A stretch of DNA of 64,000 nucleotides from Mycobacterium sp. DL99 (GCF_004762045.1 NZ_SJOM01000007.1:3359906-3423905), one strand, 5' to 3'. Shown: positions 1 through 7,996, counted from the first letter of the stretch. Made by a program: numbers and translations. The notes: generated from the letters alone by a model not told the origin.

Positions 1-1
1 A

Positions 2-274
2 CCGTCGGCCAACGTCACCGTCTGCTACATGGGCGTCAACGGACGCGACGGATCGGTGTTCGACAGCAGCTACCAACGTGGCGAACCGGTCGACTTCCCG
101 CTCAACGGCGTCGTGCCGGGCTTCCAGAAAGCCATTTCAGGACAGAAGGTCGGGTCCACCGTGGCGGTGGCGATGACCTCTGCCGACGGTTACCCCCAGG
201 GGCAGCCCGCTGCCGGTATCCAGCCGGGCGACTCGTTGGTCTTCGCGATCAAGATCCTCGACGCCCAGGGCTGA
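2..274 (+). CDS. FKBP-type peptidyl-prolyl isomerase, C-terminal part
   Basis: About 90 residues of an FKBP fold are visible; the N-terminus lies before the window. FKBP enzymes catalyse cis-trans isomerisation of Xaa-Pro bonds. The diagnostic order is present: a strand with VCYMG, the FDSSYQRGEP loop, PLNGVVPGFQKAI where most FKBPs have VIPGW (Phe replaces the pocket Trp), the GYPQGQP flap and the closing strand SLVFAIKILDA. Mycobacterial FKBPs of this type are often exported or lipid-anchored, but no signal can be judged here. The next gene follows after 48 bases on the same strand. Family assignment is secure; the exact orthologue is not. Confidence 0.9.
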   Translation, partial: PSANVTVCYMGVNGRDGSVFDSSYQRGEPVDFPLNGVVPGFQKAISGQKVGSTVAVAMTSADGYPQGQPAAGIQPGDSLVFAIKILDAQG

Positions 275-322
275 GCCACACCGCCCGGCCCGGGCCCGGC
301 ATCCGCTTGCAACAATGCTCAC

Positions 323-928
323 ATGGTCGAGCGGAGTATCTGGATGCAAAAGGTCGCGGCCGATCCCGGGCATTCGAACTGGTACATCGAACGCTTTCGT
401 GCCATGGCGCGCGCCGGTGAGGACCTGGCCGGGGAAGCTCGCCTGATCGACGCGATGGCGTCGCGCAATGCCCGCATCCTGGATGCCGGCTGCGGTCCCG
501 GCCGGGTAGGCGGATATCTGGCCGCGGCCGGACACCAGGTGGTCGGCGTCGACGTCGACCCGGCATTGATCGAAGCAGCCAAGAAGGACCATCCCGGACC
601 GCGGTGGCTCGTCGGCGACCTTGCCGAGCTCGACCTGCCGGCACGGGGCATCGCCGACGCGTTCGACATCATCGTGTCGGCAGGCAACGTGATGACATTC
701 CTCGCCCCGAGCACCCGGGTCCAGGTCCTGACCCGACTGCGCGCCCATCTCGCCGACGACGGCCGTGCGGTGATCGGATTCGGAGCCGGCCGCGAATACG
801 AGTTCGGTCAGTTCCTCGACGACGCGGCGACGGCCGGTTTCACCCCGGACCTGTTGCTGTCCACGTGGGATGTGCGGCCCTTCACCGAAGACTCGGATTT
901 TCTCGTCGCGATCCTGCGCCCCGCCTAG
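323..928 (+). CDS. Class I SAM-dependent methyltransferase
   Basis: A 201-residue protein with a Rossmann-type methyltransferase core. Motif I DAGCGPGR (residues about 54-61) binds S-adenosylmethionine, the acidic VDVDP (about 72-76) contacts the ribose, and a motif near IIVSAGNVMTF fits motif IV. The substrate cannot be told from sequence. The length suits small stand-alone methyltransferases of the Methyltransf_11/25 type. The stop codon overlaps the last bases of the convergent gene at 925, so the two genes have no intergenic space. Its role may be small-molecule methylation, which is inference only. Confidence 0.85.
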   Translation: MVERSIWMQKVAADPGHSNWYIERFRAMARAGEDLAGEARLIDAMASRNARILDAGCGPGRVGGYLAAAGHQVVGVDVDPALIEAAKKDHPGPRWLVGDLAELDLPARGIADAFDIIVSAGNVMTFLAPSTRVQVLTRLRAHLADDGRAVIGFGAGREYEFGQFLDDAATAGFTPDLLLSTWDVRPFTEDSDFLVAILRPA

Positions 929-1500
929 CTCGACCCGTTCGGGAAGACCGACCAACAGATGTCATTGCGCCGCCGTTGGTCGTCGAGGACCAGGTCTCGA
1001 ATGGCGTCCGGCAGTTGGTCGCGCTGCCACTGACATTCGAGTCGACCCGCGGCGTCAGCATCTCCTTTCGGGGCCGCTGCGCGCACGGCTTTGATGGCGT
1101 ACGCCGCCGCACCGAGTTCGTGCGCTGCCACATGGGCCACAGCCCCGGCCTGACCGGCCGCATACGCCGCGTGCCGCGCCGGCCCGCGCAGGCTTCGGGC
1201 CGCGCCCATGGCGTGACCGCCCGCTGCGCGCGCCTGCATCATCTTGACCTCACCGCGGACCCAGGCCCGGGCGTGATCGATGGCCTGACGCGGTCGAGGA
1301 TCCCCGGGTTGAACCGACTCGAAAAGATACAGCACGTGCTCTGCACACGACGCCGCCCACAAGGCGAGGAGGCGATGATCCGGATCGGTCAGGGTCCCGC
1401 CGCGTCGGATGGTGCTGAAGCGAGGATCGCGGATCTTGGGAAGGATCACCGCCGGCCCACTCGATCGGATCGCGCGACAGCCATGTGCCAAGGGTGCCAC
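925..1500 (-). CDS. Imm-5-like putative immunity protein
   Basis: Up to 191 residues; the conserved part begins near residue 40 with DPDHRLLALWAASCAEHVL and continues through an Ala-rich helical region (RQAIDHARAWVRGE, GHAMGAARSLRGPARHAAYA, VAHVAAHELGAAAYAIKA). This pattern matches, from memory, the family annotated as putative immunity protein (Imm-5-like), sometimes mislabelled exonuclease SbcC. These proteins are thought to be helical neutralisers of polymorphic toxins, but stand-alone copies are common in actinobacteria and no toxin gene lies next to this one. The start is uncertain: the annotated GTG gives a basic N-terminus that may not be translated. Convergent with the methyltransferase. 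Confidence 0.6.
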   Translation of the reverse strand: MAPLAHGCRAIRSSGPAVILPKIRDPRFSTIRRGGTLTDPDHRLLALWAASCAEHVLYLFESVQPGDPRPRQAIDHARAWVRGEVKMMQARAAGGHAMGAARSLRGPARHAAYAAGQAGAVAHVAAHELGAAAYAIKAVRAAAPKGDADAAGRLECQWQRDQLPDAIRDLVLDDQRRRNDICWSVFPNGSS

Positions 1501-1550
1501 GGGTAGCGAGCGCCTTGCTCGCGGCTATTGCCACAGGCGCCCACATCGTT

Positions 1551-1569
1551 CTACTATCGCGTGTAGTAG
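1551..1569. promoter_or_regulatory. Inverted repeat upstream of membrane protein gene
   Basis: CTACTA and TAGTAG form a 6-bp dyad around a 7-base spacer, 16 bases before the GTG start at 1586. The right half, TGTAGTAG, resembles the half-site of BlaI/CopY-type repressors (TACA/TGTA), while the left half is degenerate at the inner positions. No BlaI-family gene is in the window. Right beside it lies a 6-bp hairpin (1506-1522). A repressor site is plausible but unproven. Confidence 0.35.
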
Positions 1570-1585
1570 TTCGAATGGGGGTCCT

Positions 1586-2002
1586 GTGACGACACCGACA
1601 ACCGTTCAGACACAACGCTTTCTGCGCCTGACAGCATGGACATTCCTGGCCGGCTGGGGATTGCACGTGCTCGACCATCTGCTCCGCGGAATGTCGGCAT
1701 CACCGATGTTCGTCATGGCCGGCGGCATGATTCAGGGCGTGGTCGTCATCATCGCGATCACCATGGCCTTGCGCGGTCATCCCCGAGCGGCCGACGTCGC
1801 GATCTTCACCGGTGTCGGCAGCGCGCTGCTGTTCACCTATGCACATCTGCTGCCGAATTTCTGGCCGGATTTCCAGGACAGCTACCTCAGCGGTCCCCGC
1901 ATCAATGTCACCTGGTTCTCCTGGGTGACAGCCCTTTCCGAGATCGGTACCGGACTGTTGTTCGCCTATGCCGGCATGCGGGCGAGGCAGGCTACCCCGT
2001 AA
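1586..2002 (+). CDS. Small four-helix membrane protein
   Basis: A 138-residue hydrophobic protein of unknown function. The GTG at 1586 is preferred because the sequence upstream in this frame lacks coding character and crosses the dyad at 1551. Hydrophobic segments are visible at FLAGWGLHVLDHLL, MFVMAGGMIQGVVVIIAI, VAIFTGVGSALLFTYAHLL and VTALSEIGTGLLFAYAGM, so four membrane helices are likely, with a short cytosolic tail. A conserved-looking polar stretch WPDFQDSYLSGPRINVTWFSW lies between helices 3 and 4. It resembles small integral membrane proteins that accompany stress regulators in mycobacteria. The dyad just upstream suggests repression control. Confidence 0.6.
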   Translation: MTTPTTVQTQRFLRLTAWTFLAGWGLHVLDHLLRGMSASPMFVMAGGMIQGVVVIIAITMALRGHPRAADVAIFTGVGSALLFTYAHLLPNFWPDFQDSYLSGPRINVTWFSWVTALSEIGTGLLFAYAGMRARQATP

Positions 2003-2041
2003 AGGCGGTCACGGAGCCGCCCCCGGCTCGGATCCTGCAGG

Positions 2042-2047
2042 TAACGT
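2042..2047 (+). promoter_or_regulatory. Putative -10 element, leaderless
   Basis: TAACGT ends six bases before the ATG at 2054, placing a transcription start at or next to the start codon. Leaderless mRNAs are common in mycobacteria. There is no Shine-Dalgarno sequence in the short gap, consistent with this reading. Confidence 0.45.
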
Positions 2048-2053
2048 CGTCCG

Positions 2054-3415
2054 ATGGGATTGGTGTACTCCAGCATCGTCGACGCCCCGCAGGACGAAGT
2101 CTTCGCCTGGCACAGCCGATCGGGCGCGTTCGCCAGGCTGTCACCGCCGTGGCAGGCGATGCAGCTCAAGTCCGAGGCCACTTCACTGCGCGACGGCCGC
2201 GCTGAACTCGCGCTCCCCGGCGGGCTGCGCTGGGTGGCTGAGCACCAGGCCGACGCGTACGACCCGCCACGACGCTTCGTCGACCAGATAGCCCGCGGTG
2301 GGCCGGCCTCGCTGCCCGCGGCACTGGCGTTGCGCTGGAAGCACATTCACGAATTCGAAGCCGTCGACGCCACCCACACCCGGATGACCGACCGTGTCGA
2401 GACGCTGGTGCCCGGCCATTTCCTGCGTCCGATGTTCGCCTACCGTCATCGCCAACTCGCCGACGACCTCGCGGCCCACCAAGAGGCCCGCGCACAGGGA
2501 CTGGCGCCGCTGACGGTCGCGGTCACTGGCGCGTCCGGGTTGGTCGGGTCAGCGTTGACCGCATTTCTGAGCACCGGTGGCCACCGCGTCATCCGGCTGG
2601 TCCGCCATGCGGCAGCCAAACCTGCTGAACGGCAATGGAACCCGACCGATCCCGACCCGGACCTGTTCACCGGGGTCGACGCCGTCATCCACCTTGCCGG
2701 TGCTTCGATCGCCGGCCGGTTCACCGATGGGCACCGCCGCGCGATTCGCGACAGCCGCATCGGGCCGACCCGCCGGCTCGCCGAACTGATCGCCGACACC
2801 GATCCCGGGCCGCGGGTGGTGGTCAGCGCGTCAGCGGTCGGTTTCTACGGGTACGACCGCGCCGACGAGGTTCTCACCGAGACCAGTGAGCGCGGCGATG
2901 GGTTCCTCGCCGATGTCGTGGCCGACTGGGAGGACGCGCTGGCCCCGGCGGAACAATCCGGGGCGCGCGTGGTGCGGATCCGTACCGGGATCGTGCAATC
3001 TCCGAGCGGCGGCACGCTTCGACTGTTGCGTCCGCTGTTCGCCGTCGGGCTCGGCGGCCGCATCGGCGACGGACAACAATGGTTGCCCTGGATCGGCATC
3101 GACGACCTGGTCGACATCTACTACCGCGCGTTGTGGGACGAGGGACTGTCCGGCCCGGTCAACGCCGTGGCCCCGGAGCCGGTGCGCAACGCTGAATACA
3201 CCGACACGCTCGGCCGCGTCCTGCACCGCCCGACAGTTCTGCCGGTGCCCGCGCTGGGGCCACGGGTACTGCTGGGCGATCAAGGTGCCCGCGAACTGGC
3301 CTGCGCCAGCCAGCGGGCCGTTCCTGCGGTTCTTACCGCCGCCGATCACCGCTTCCGCCATCCCCACCTGGATCAGGCGCTGCGCCACGTATTGGGACGC
3401 GCGGTTACGGCGTAG
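2054..3415 (+). CDS. TIGR01777 family epimerase with N-terminal SRPBCC domain
   Basis: 453 residues with three parts. Residues 1-140 form an SRPBCC/START-like domain (starts MGLVYSSIVDAPQDEVFAWH). From about 155 a Rossmann fold begins with VAVTGASGLVGSAL, followed by VIHLAGASIAGRFT and SASAVGFYGYD, typical of the SDR epimerase-like YfcH/SulA group. The C-terminal 50 residues (PTVLPVPALGPRVLLGDQGA onward) fit DUF1731. The same SRPBCC-epimerase fusion is widespread in mycobacteria. The substrate is unknown; NAD(P) binding is expected. The 3' end overlaps the convergent proline-rich gene by 11 bases. Start supported by a leaderless-type -10. Confidence 0.9.
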   Translation: MGLVYSSIVDAPQDEVFAWHSRSGAFARLSPPWQAMQLKSEATSLRDGRAELALPGGLRWVAEHQADAYDPPRRFVDQIARGGPASLPAALALRWKHIHEFEAVDATHTRMTDRVETLVPGHFLRPMFAYRHRQLADDLAAHQEARAQGLAPLTVAVTGASGLVGSALTAFLSTGGHRVIRLVRHAAAKPAERQWNPTDPDPDLFTGVDAVIHLAGASIAGRFTDGHRRAIRDSRIGPTRRLAELIADTDPGPRVVVSASAVGFYGYDRADEVLTETSERGDGFLADVVADWEDALAPAEQSGARVVRIRTGIVQSPSGGTLRLLRPLFAVGLGGRIGDGQQWLPWIGIDDLVDIYYRALWDEGLSGPVNAVAPEPVRNAEYTDTLGRVLHRPTVLPVPALGPRVLLGDQGARELACASQRAVPAVLTAADHRFRHPHLDQALRHVLGRAVTA

Positions 3416-3962
3416 GGGCCGCAGGTGGTGCCGGGGGGCGCTGACCCGGTGCGTTGTACTCGTATCCGGGCGGAGGTGGGCCGTTCAGCGAGTAGTAGCC
3501 AGGTGGCAGCGCCGGGCCGGCCGGAGCGCTGCCGGGTGCCGGCGCCGTGACCGGTGTCTCCGAGCCGGGAGCGTTGATCGATTTGTAGCCGGGCGGCAGC
3601 GGCGGAGCCGGACCTGCGCCGGGAGGCGGTGCGACACCCTCGGGCGCTCCCCCGCCGCCCTGGAAGCCGCCCGGGTCGTGGGCCTGATGCCAGAGATCCC
3701 TCAGCGTGCCGACCGGGCCCGATCCGTACTGCCCGGAGCCGTACACCGGGTTCGCGATCTCGGGCACCTGCGGCGGACCGACCGGCGCGGGCGGCGGCGG
3801 GGCCGCCAGCGCCGGATCCGACGGTGCCGGTGCCGGGTCGGGCACGACAGGGTCTGCTGCCGCCTGACCGGCGGTGGCCAGCACAGCACCGACGACGGTC
3901 AAGCCTGCGATCGCGAGCTTCGCCCCTTTGACGCGGAGCGTGGCCCGATGCACTTCGGTCAT
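3405..3962 (-). CDS. Proline-rich exported protein
   Basis: 185 residues, unknown function. A Sec signal peptide is clear: a basic start (MTEVHRATLRVKGAKLAIAG), a hydrophobic core and an AxA cleavage site (AGQAAADP). The mature part is low complexity, dominated by Pro, Gly and Ala, with two related units, LPPGYKSINAPGS and LPPGYYSLNGPPPPGYEYN, that suggest a small tandem duplication. Such secreted Pro-rich proteins are frequent in mycobacterial cell envelopes. Convergent with the epimerase gene. A 6-bp dyad (CCTGTT/AACAGG, 4000-4016) lies 38 bases upstream. Confidence 0.8.
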   Translation of the reverse strand: MTEVHRATLRVKGAKLAIAGLTVVGAVLATAGQAAADPVVPDPAPAPSDPALAAPPPPAPVGPPQVPEIANPVYGSGQYGSGPVGTLRDLWHQAHDPGGFQGGGGAPEGVAPPPGAGPAPPLPPGYKSINAPGSETPVTAPAPGSAPAGPALPPGYYSLNGPPPPGYEYNAPGQRPPAPPAAPTP

Positions 3963-3999
3963 CTATCCGGCGGTCCTCTCTGTCTCACCCGCTAGAACT

Positions 4000-4016
4000 C
4001 CTGTTCGGCAAACAGG
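4000..4016. promoter_or_regulatory. Small dyad upstream of Pro-rich protein gene
   Basis: CCTGTT and AACAGG flank a 5-base spacer, 38 bases before the start of the minus-strand exported protein and about 137 bases before the plus-strand oxidoreductase. It could be an operator or a mere hairpin. No regulator gene adjoins. Confidence 0.25.
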
Positions 4017-4152
4017 GCGGGTACCGGGCGGTCCGTGCATCGTCGCACACCCCACCGGTCACGCGCTGTACTCGCGCGACGAACAGGTCGCGTCTGGGCA
4101 GCCGGCGCGCTGATCGGCGACCCCGATTTGTCTCGCATGGCAGGCTGAACCA

Positions 4153-5370
4153 GTGGGGCGAGTACTGATCGTCGGATCAGGTTTCGCCGGGTTGTGGGCG
4201 GCGCTCGGTGCGGCCAGGCGCGTCGACGAACTCGGACCAGCGGCGGACGGCGTGCAGATCACGGTGGTCAGCGAGCGTCCCTTCCACGACATCCGCGTCC
4301 GCAACTACGAGACCGATCTCACCGACTGCCGAATCCCGTTGGAGAAGCTGCTGGATCCCGTCGGCATCGTCCATGTCCTCGCCGAGGTCACCGCAATCGA
4401 TGCCGGGGCCCGGAATGTCACGGCGCACCAGGATGGACGAACGCTGACCCTCGGCTACGACCGACTGGTGTTGGCCGCCGGCAGCCGGGTCGCACGACCA
4501 GGTATCCCCGGACTGGCCGAGTTCGGTTACGACGTCGACACGTTCGCCGGCGCCAGCCGCCTCGCGGCTCATCTGGATACGTTGGCTGCAAATCCGCAGA
4601 CATCGGGTGCCGGCACGGTCGTTGTGGTCGGGGCGGGACTGACCGGCATCGAGACCGCCTGCGAATTGCCCACGAGGCTGGCCGCGATCTTCGACGGCTC
4701 CCCGGCGCCGAAGGTCCTGCTCGTCGACCACAACCCGCAGGTCGGCTCGGACATGGGCGCCTCGGCGCGCCCGGTGATCGAAACCGCATTGTGCGACAAC
4801 GGAGTTCAGGTCATGACCGGTGTCAGCGTGCGCGCCGTCGATATCGGCGCAGTGACGTTGTCATCGGGCGACACGATACCCACGGCCACCGTGGTGTGGT
4901 GCGCGGGAATGCGCGCCAACGCACTGACGGCGCAACTGCCGGTGACACTGGACCGGTTCGGTCGGCTGCCGGTCGACGACTACCTGCGCGTCGAGGGCGT
5001 GCCCGCGGTGTTCGCGGCCGGCGACGTGGCCGCCGCGCGGGTCGACGATGGCCACCTGTCAGTGATGTCGTGTCAACACGGCAGGCCGATGGGCCGATAC
5101 GCCGGATACAACGTGATCGGCGACCTGCTCGGTCGGCCCATGCGCGCGCTGCGAATCCCTTGGTATGTCACTGTTCTCGATCTAGGCCCGGCCGGTGCGG
5201 TCTACACCGAGGGCTGGGATCGCGATGTCGTGGCGACGGGCGCGGCGGCCAAGGCCACCAAGAAGACCATCAACACCGAACGGATCTACCCGCCGCTGAC
5301 CGGTGACCGACAGGCCCTGCTCGCGGCCGCCGCCCCCGACCTTCAGGCCCGGCCGGCCCGAGGCGCGTAG
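4153..5370 (+). CDS. FAD-dependent pyridine nucleotide-disulfide-type oxidoreductase
   Basis: 405 residues with a GTG start. The FAD-binding dinucleotide motif VGSGFAGLWAALGA is at residues 6-19, the NAD(P)H-binding one VVVGAGLTGIETACE near 157-171, and the second flavin motif VFAAGDVAAARV near 285. It belongs to the NDH-2/AIF-like family that oxidises NAD(P)H and passes electrons to a quinone or small acceptor. A C-terminal membrane anchor as in classical NDH-2 is not obvious. It is convergent with a second, more typical NDH-2 at 6644, with a mobile insert between them. Electron acceptor unknown. Confidence 0.85.
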   Translation: MGRVLIVGSGFAGLWAALGAARRVDELGPAADGVQITVVSERPFHDIRVRNYETDLTDCRIPLEKLLDPVGIVHVLAEVTAIDAGARNVTAHQDGRTLTLGYDRLVLAAGSRVARPGIPGLAEFGYDVDTFAGASRLAAHLDTLAANPQTSGAGTVVVVGAGLTGIETACELPTRLAAIFDGSPAPKVLLVDHNPQVGSDMGASARPVIETALCDNGVQVMTGVSVRAVDIGAVTLSSGDTIPTATVVWCAGMRANALTAQLPVTLDRFGRLPVDDYLRVEGVPAVFAAGDVAAARVDDGHLSVMSCQHGRPMGRYAGYNVIGDLLGRPMRALRIPWYVTVLDLGPAGAVYTEGWDRDVVATGAAAKATKKTINTERIYPPLTGDRQALLAAAAPDLQARPARGA

Positions 5371-5400
5371 CGCACCTCAGCCGGTCTGCGTGTCCAGGAT

Positions 5401-5417
5401 CTAGGGCATGTCTCCTA
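5401..5417 (+). repeat. Left terminal inverted repeat of IS
   Basis: CTAGGGCATGTCTCCTA matches the reverse complement of the right end except at one position (A versus G at base 8). The transposase stop codon lies inside it. Confidence 0.85.
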
Positions 5418-6011
5418 ATCGGCAAGGAGCCTGAGCCAGGTACAAACTGCTGAGAGCATCACGCCGGCTCGGTAGGTAAGCGCGAGTTTGTCGTAGCGGG
5501 TGGCCAATGCCCGCCACTGCTTGAGGGTGCAGAATGACCGCTCAACGACGTTGCGTCCCTTGTACTTCTCTGCATCGAACTGGACCGGACGTCCCGCGCG
5601 ACTGCCTCGTCGGACGCGATTGCGTTTCTGGTCGTCCGGTTCGGTGATCACCGCCTCGAGGCCCCGTGCCCGCAGATGCCTCCGGTTGGCTTTCGACGAA
5701 AAAGCCTTGTCGCCGAGCACCGCGTCCGGCCGGGTCCGCGCGGCCAAGATCGTGTCCCAGGTTCCGTCGCCGGCATAGCGACGGTGACGCTTCCAGATCG
5801 TCTGCCACGGACCGAATTCCGCAGGCACGTCGCGCCACGCAATACCAGCGCGGTACCGGTACACGATGCCCTCGACGACCCGGCGATTGTTCCGCAACGG
5901 GCGACCCCGCAGGCCGTCAGAAGACGGCAACATCGGTTCGATCAGCGACCACTGCGCATCGGTGAGGTGTTCGGTGCGAGACACGATGCCCAGTGTCGCC
6001 AACGCAGGCAC
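5415..6011 (-). pseudogene. IS5-type DDE transposase with internal in-frame deletion
   Basis: 198 residues in frame throughout. The N-terminal region (LTDAQWSLIEPMLP, YRYRAGIAWRDVPAEFGPW, GDGTWDTILAA) and the C-terminal region (RTRPDAVLGDKAFSSKANR, NVVERSFCTLKQWRALATRY) both match IS5/IS427-group transposases. They are fused near residue 91-93 (about position 5738): the intervening section, which normally carries the first catalytic Asp of the DDE triad (in a VDST-type motif) and a long spacer, is missing. The second Asp (GDKAF) and the Glu (VVERSF) remain. The protein should therefore be inactive, though the element could be moved in trans by a full-length relative. Confidence 0.85.
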
Positions 6012-6018
6012 GCGTATC

Positions 6019-6035
6019 TAGGAGACACGCCCTAG
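6019..6035 (-). repeat. Right terminal inverted repeat of IS
   Basis: TAGGAGACACGCCCTAG is the inverted partner of the left end with one mismatch. The stop codon of the adjacent low-GC gene (TAG, 6032-6034 on the minus strand) falls within its last four bases. Confidence 0.85.
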
Positions 6036-6502
6036 CGATTTCCTTGCTGCTTGATCTCTTCGAATCTCTCTCTGAGGAACGGAATGAACGCAACGGCATC
6101 AAAGTCTTGGAAGCGGTCCCTGTACTTCATGAGGGATTGCTCAAGATGACTCACGATATCGTCGCAAAGATGTGTCCTCGTCTCCCATTCCGATAGCTCC
6201 TCATACTCGTCTACGACGAGCATCTGATCGACCAGAAGCTTGTCGTCTTTCTTGATATACCGAACAAGCGACCTCAGGTCGCCCTTCTCGACATTGACCT
6301 TGTGATAGAACCGCAGGATCAGGCCGAGCGCAATGTGGCTGAACTGGGCATCAAGGTTCCGCAATTGGGGAGCAATTCGATCCTGCCAGGCGTAGTCATT
6401 CAGGCTATTGAGAACGTCGTCCAGGATGCCCTGGTTTATGGTGGCCTTTTCCGCCGTTTTCCCTCCTTGTGAATCATAAGTGATCTTCAAGAAGATACCC
6501 AT
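6032..6502 (-). CDS. Orphan low-GC protein next to IS
   Basis: About 156 residues from the ATG at 6502; a TTG two codons earlier is also possible, and GGGCG lies before both. I do not recognise a family. The protein is mostly helical and acidic (NQGILDDVLNSLNDYAWQDR, LRSLVRYIKKDDKLLVDQML, VVDEYEELSEWETR), with no signal peptide or membrane helix. Its base composition is clearly lower in GC than all neighbours and its codons use A/T third positions, so recent transfer is likely. The stop TAG is inside the IS right end; if CTAG was the original target the native stop is kept, otherwise the gene is truncated. A small immunity or defence-type protein is a guess from size and composition. Confidence 0.6.
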   Translation of the reverse strand: MGIFLKITYDSQGGKTAEKATINQGILDDVLNSLNDYAWQDRIAPQLRNLDAQFSHIALGLILRFYHKVNVEKGDLRSLVRYIKKDDKLLVDQMLVVDEYEELSEWETRTHLCDDIVSHLEQSLMKYRDRFQDFDAVAFIPFLRERFEEIKQQGNR

Positions 6503-6643
6503 AATCAAGACGCCCTTCTTCTTCGCCGCCTGCTACGAACCGCGCACTGAACGCGGTGCCCTGTCGACCACTCCAGCACCTCTGACTGCACAGCGGATCA
6601 CTCACCGCAACAGCCATATTGGTCACAAACTGTTGTTGCTGTA

Positions 6644-7996
6644 CTAGCCGTCGCTTCCGCCCGGAGGCACTTCGGGCGGCGGCGGTGTCAGCGCGTCCCA
6701 TGTGGTCCACGTGTATCGCTGCTCGGGGAGGCCGGTCGCTCCGAGCATGAACGCCCGGTGCGCACGGCGGGCCCGCGCGATGGTGGCCAGCCAGGTGCTG
6801 ACCGTGCTGACCCGGTTACGGATGCCGGTCAGAAATGCGATGTGGAGGAAACCCCATGCCAGCCATCCGAGAACACCAGCGACCTTGACCGGGCCGACTT
6901 GCAGAAGTGCCTGTCCCCGAGCGATATACGCCGCTGAGCCGAGGTCCCGGTAGCGGAACGGCCGTCGGGGCTTGCCGGCGAGTTCCCGACGAATGCACGA
7001 AGCGACGTGCAGCCCACCCTGCATCGCGTTCTCGGCGACCCCGGGCAGATTCTCGCGGCCGGCCAGATCTCCGATCACGAAAATCTCGGGATAGCCGGCG
7101 ACCGAAAGATCCGGTCCGACAGTGATTCTCCCGCTACGGTCAGACTCCGCGCCCAACACCTTGGCGACATGCCGGGCAAAGGGCACGGCCTCGACTCCAG
7201 CGGTCCACAGCACGGTTCGTGCCACGTACTGCTCATCGGGACCGCCGGACTTCGGGCTGACGGTCACCCCGTCCCGGCCGACGTCGGTCACACGGACCCC
7301 CATGTGCAGTTCGACGCCCAGCCGCTGTAGCGACCGTGTCGCCTTCTCCCCCAGTTCCGGACAGAAAGCCTTCAAAACCCGTTCGCCACCGTCGAACAGC
7401 AGCACTCTGGCTTCCTCGGGCTCGATGCTGTGGAACTCGTGCGCCAGAGTGCGGGTTGCCATCTCTCGTATCTGCCCGGCCAGCTCCACCCCGGTGGGGC
7501 CACCACCGGTGACGGCGAACGTGAGCCAACCGTCACGCTCAGGTCCCGGCGGCAACGTCTCGGCGATTTCGAAGGCGGTGAGCACCCGCTGACGGATGTT
7601 GGCCGCATCGTCGAGCGTCTTCATCCCCGGGGCCCACTGCGCGAAGTGCTCGTTGCCGAAGTAGGACTGCTGCATCCCCGCGGCCACCACGAGCACGTCG
7701 TAGTCGATGGTGAACGTCGTCTCATCCGGCCGTCGGGCGGTCACCTGCCGCAATTGCGGGTCGACGTCGACCGCCTCGCCGAGCAACGTGGTCACGTTGC
7801 GGTGTCGCTCGAACTCCTCACGCAGCGGACGGCTGATCTGTCCGAAGCTCAACGTTCCGGTGGCGCACTGGTACAGGAGGGGCTGGAACAAGTGTCCCGC
7901 CGCCCGGTCCAGCAGGGTCACGTCAACGTCGGTTCCGCCCAGTCGGCGCGCACAGAACAGACCGCCGAATCCCCCACCGATGATCAACACCCTCAT
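6644..7996 (-). CDS. ndh: Type II NADH dehydrogenase (NDH-2)
   Basis: About 450 residues; the ATG at 7996 puts the FAD motif RVLIIGGGFGGLFCARRL directly at the N-terminus, and a GTG at 8011 adds five residues. The NADH-binding motif TFAVTGGGPTGVELAGQI lies near 165, the flavin motif IFVIGDLA near 310, and the NDH-2 quinone-site-type signature AENAMQGGLHVA follows. A C-terminal hydrophobic segment (VLGWLAWGFLHIAFLTGI) fits the usual membrane association. The enzyme transfers electrons from NADH to menaquinone without pumping protons. Mycobacteria often carry more than one copy; whether this is the essential one cannot be judged. Upstream, in the same direction, lies the ECF sigma gene. Confidence 0.88.
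   Translation of the reverse strand: MRVLIIGGGFGGLFCARRLGGTDVDVTLLDRAAGHLFQPLLYQCATGTLSFGQISRPLREEFERHRNVTTLLGEAVDVDPQLRQVTARRPDETTFTIDYDVLVVAAGMQQSYFGNEHFAQWAPGMKTLDDAANIRQRVLTAFEIAETLPPGPERDGWLTFAVTGGGPTGVELAGQIREMATRTLAHEFHSIEPEEARVLLFDGGERVLKAFCPELGEKATRSLQRLGVELHMGVRVTDVGRDGVTVSPKSGGPDEQYVARTVLWTAGVEAVPFARHVAKVLGAESDRSGRITVGPDLSVAGYPEIFVIGDLAGRENLPGVAENAMQGGLHVASCIRRELAGKPRRPFRYRDLGSAAYIARGQALLQVGPVKVAGVLGWLAWGFLHIAFLTGIRNRVSTVSTWLATIARARRAHRAFMLGATGLPEQRYTWTTWDALTPPPPEVPPGGSDG

Larger units (their letters stand above)
5401..6035 (-). mobile_element. IS5-family element, internally deleted, ends intact
   Basis: A 635-bp insertion bounded by near-perfect inverted repeats (16 of 17 bases match) and containing one transposase reading frame on the minus strand. 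Complete relatives of this transposase type are about 75 residues longer, so roughly 230 bases appear to have been lost from the middle while both ends survive. The outermost CTAG on each side is palindromic, so it cannot be decided whether it belongs to the repeat or is a target-site duplication. The element sits in the gap between two convergent oxidoreductase genes. Confidence 0.85.

Noticed and set aside
6474..6710. 78-codon frame over the orphan gene start and NDH end
   Set aside because: Overlaps both genes in another frame and lacks a start signal.
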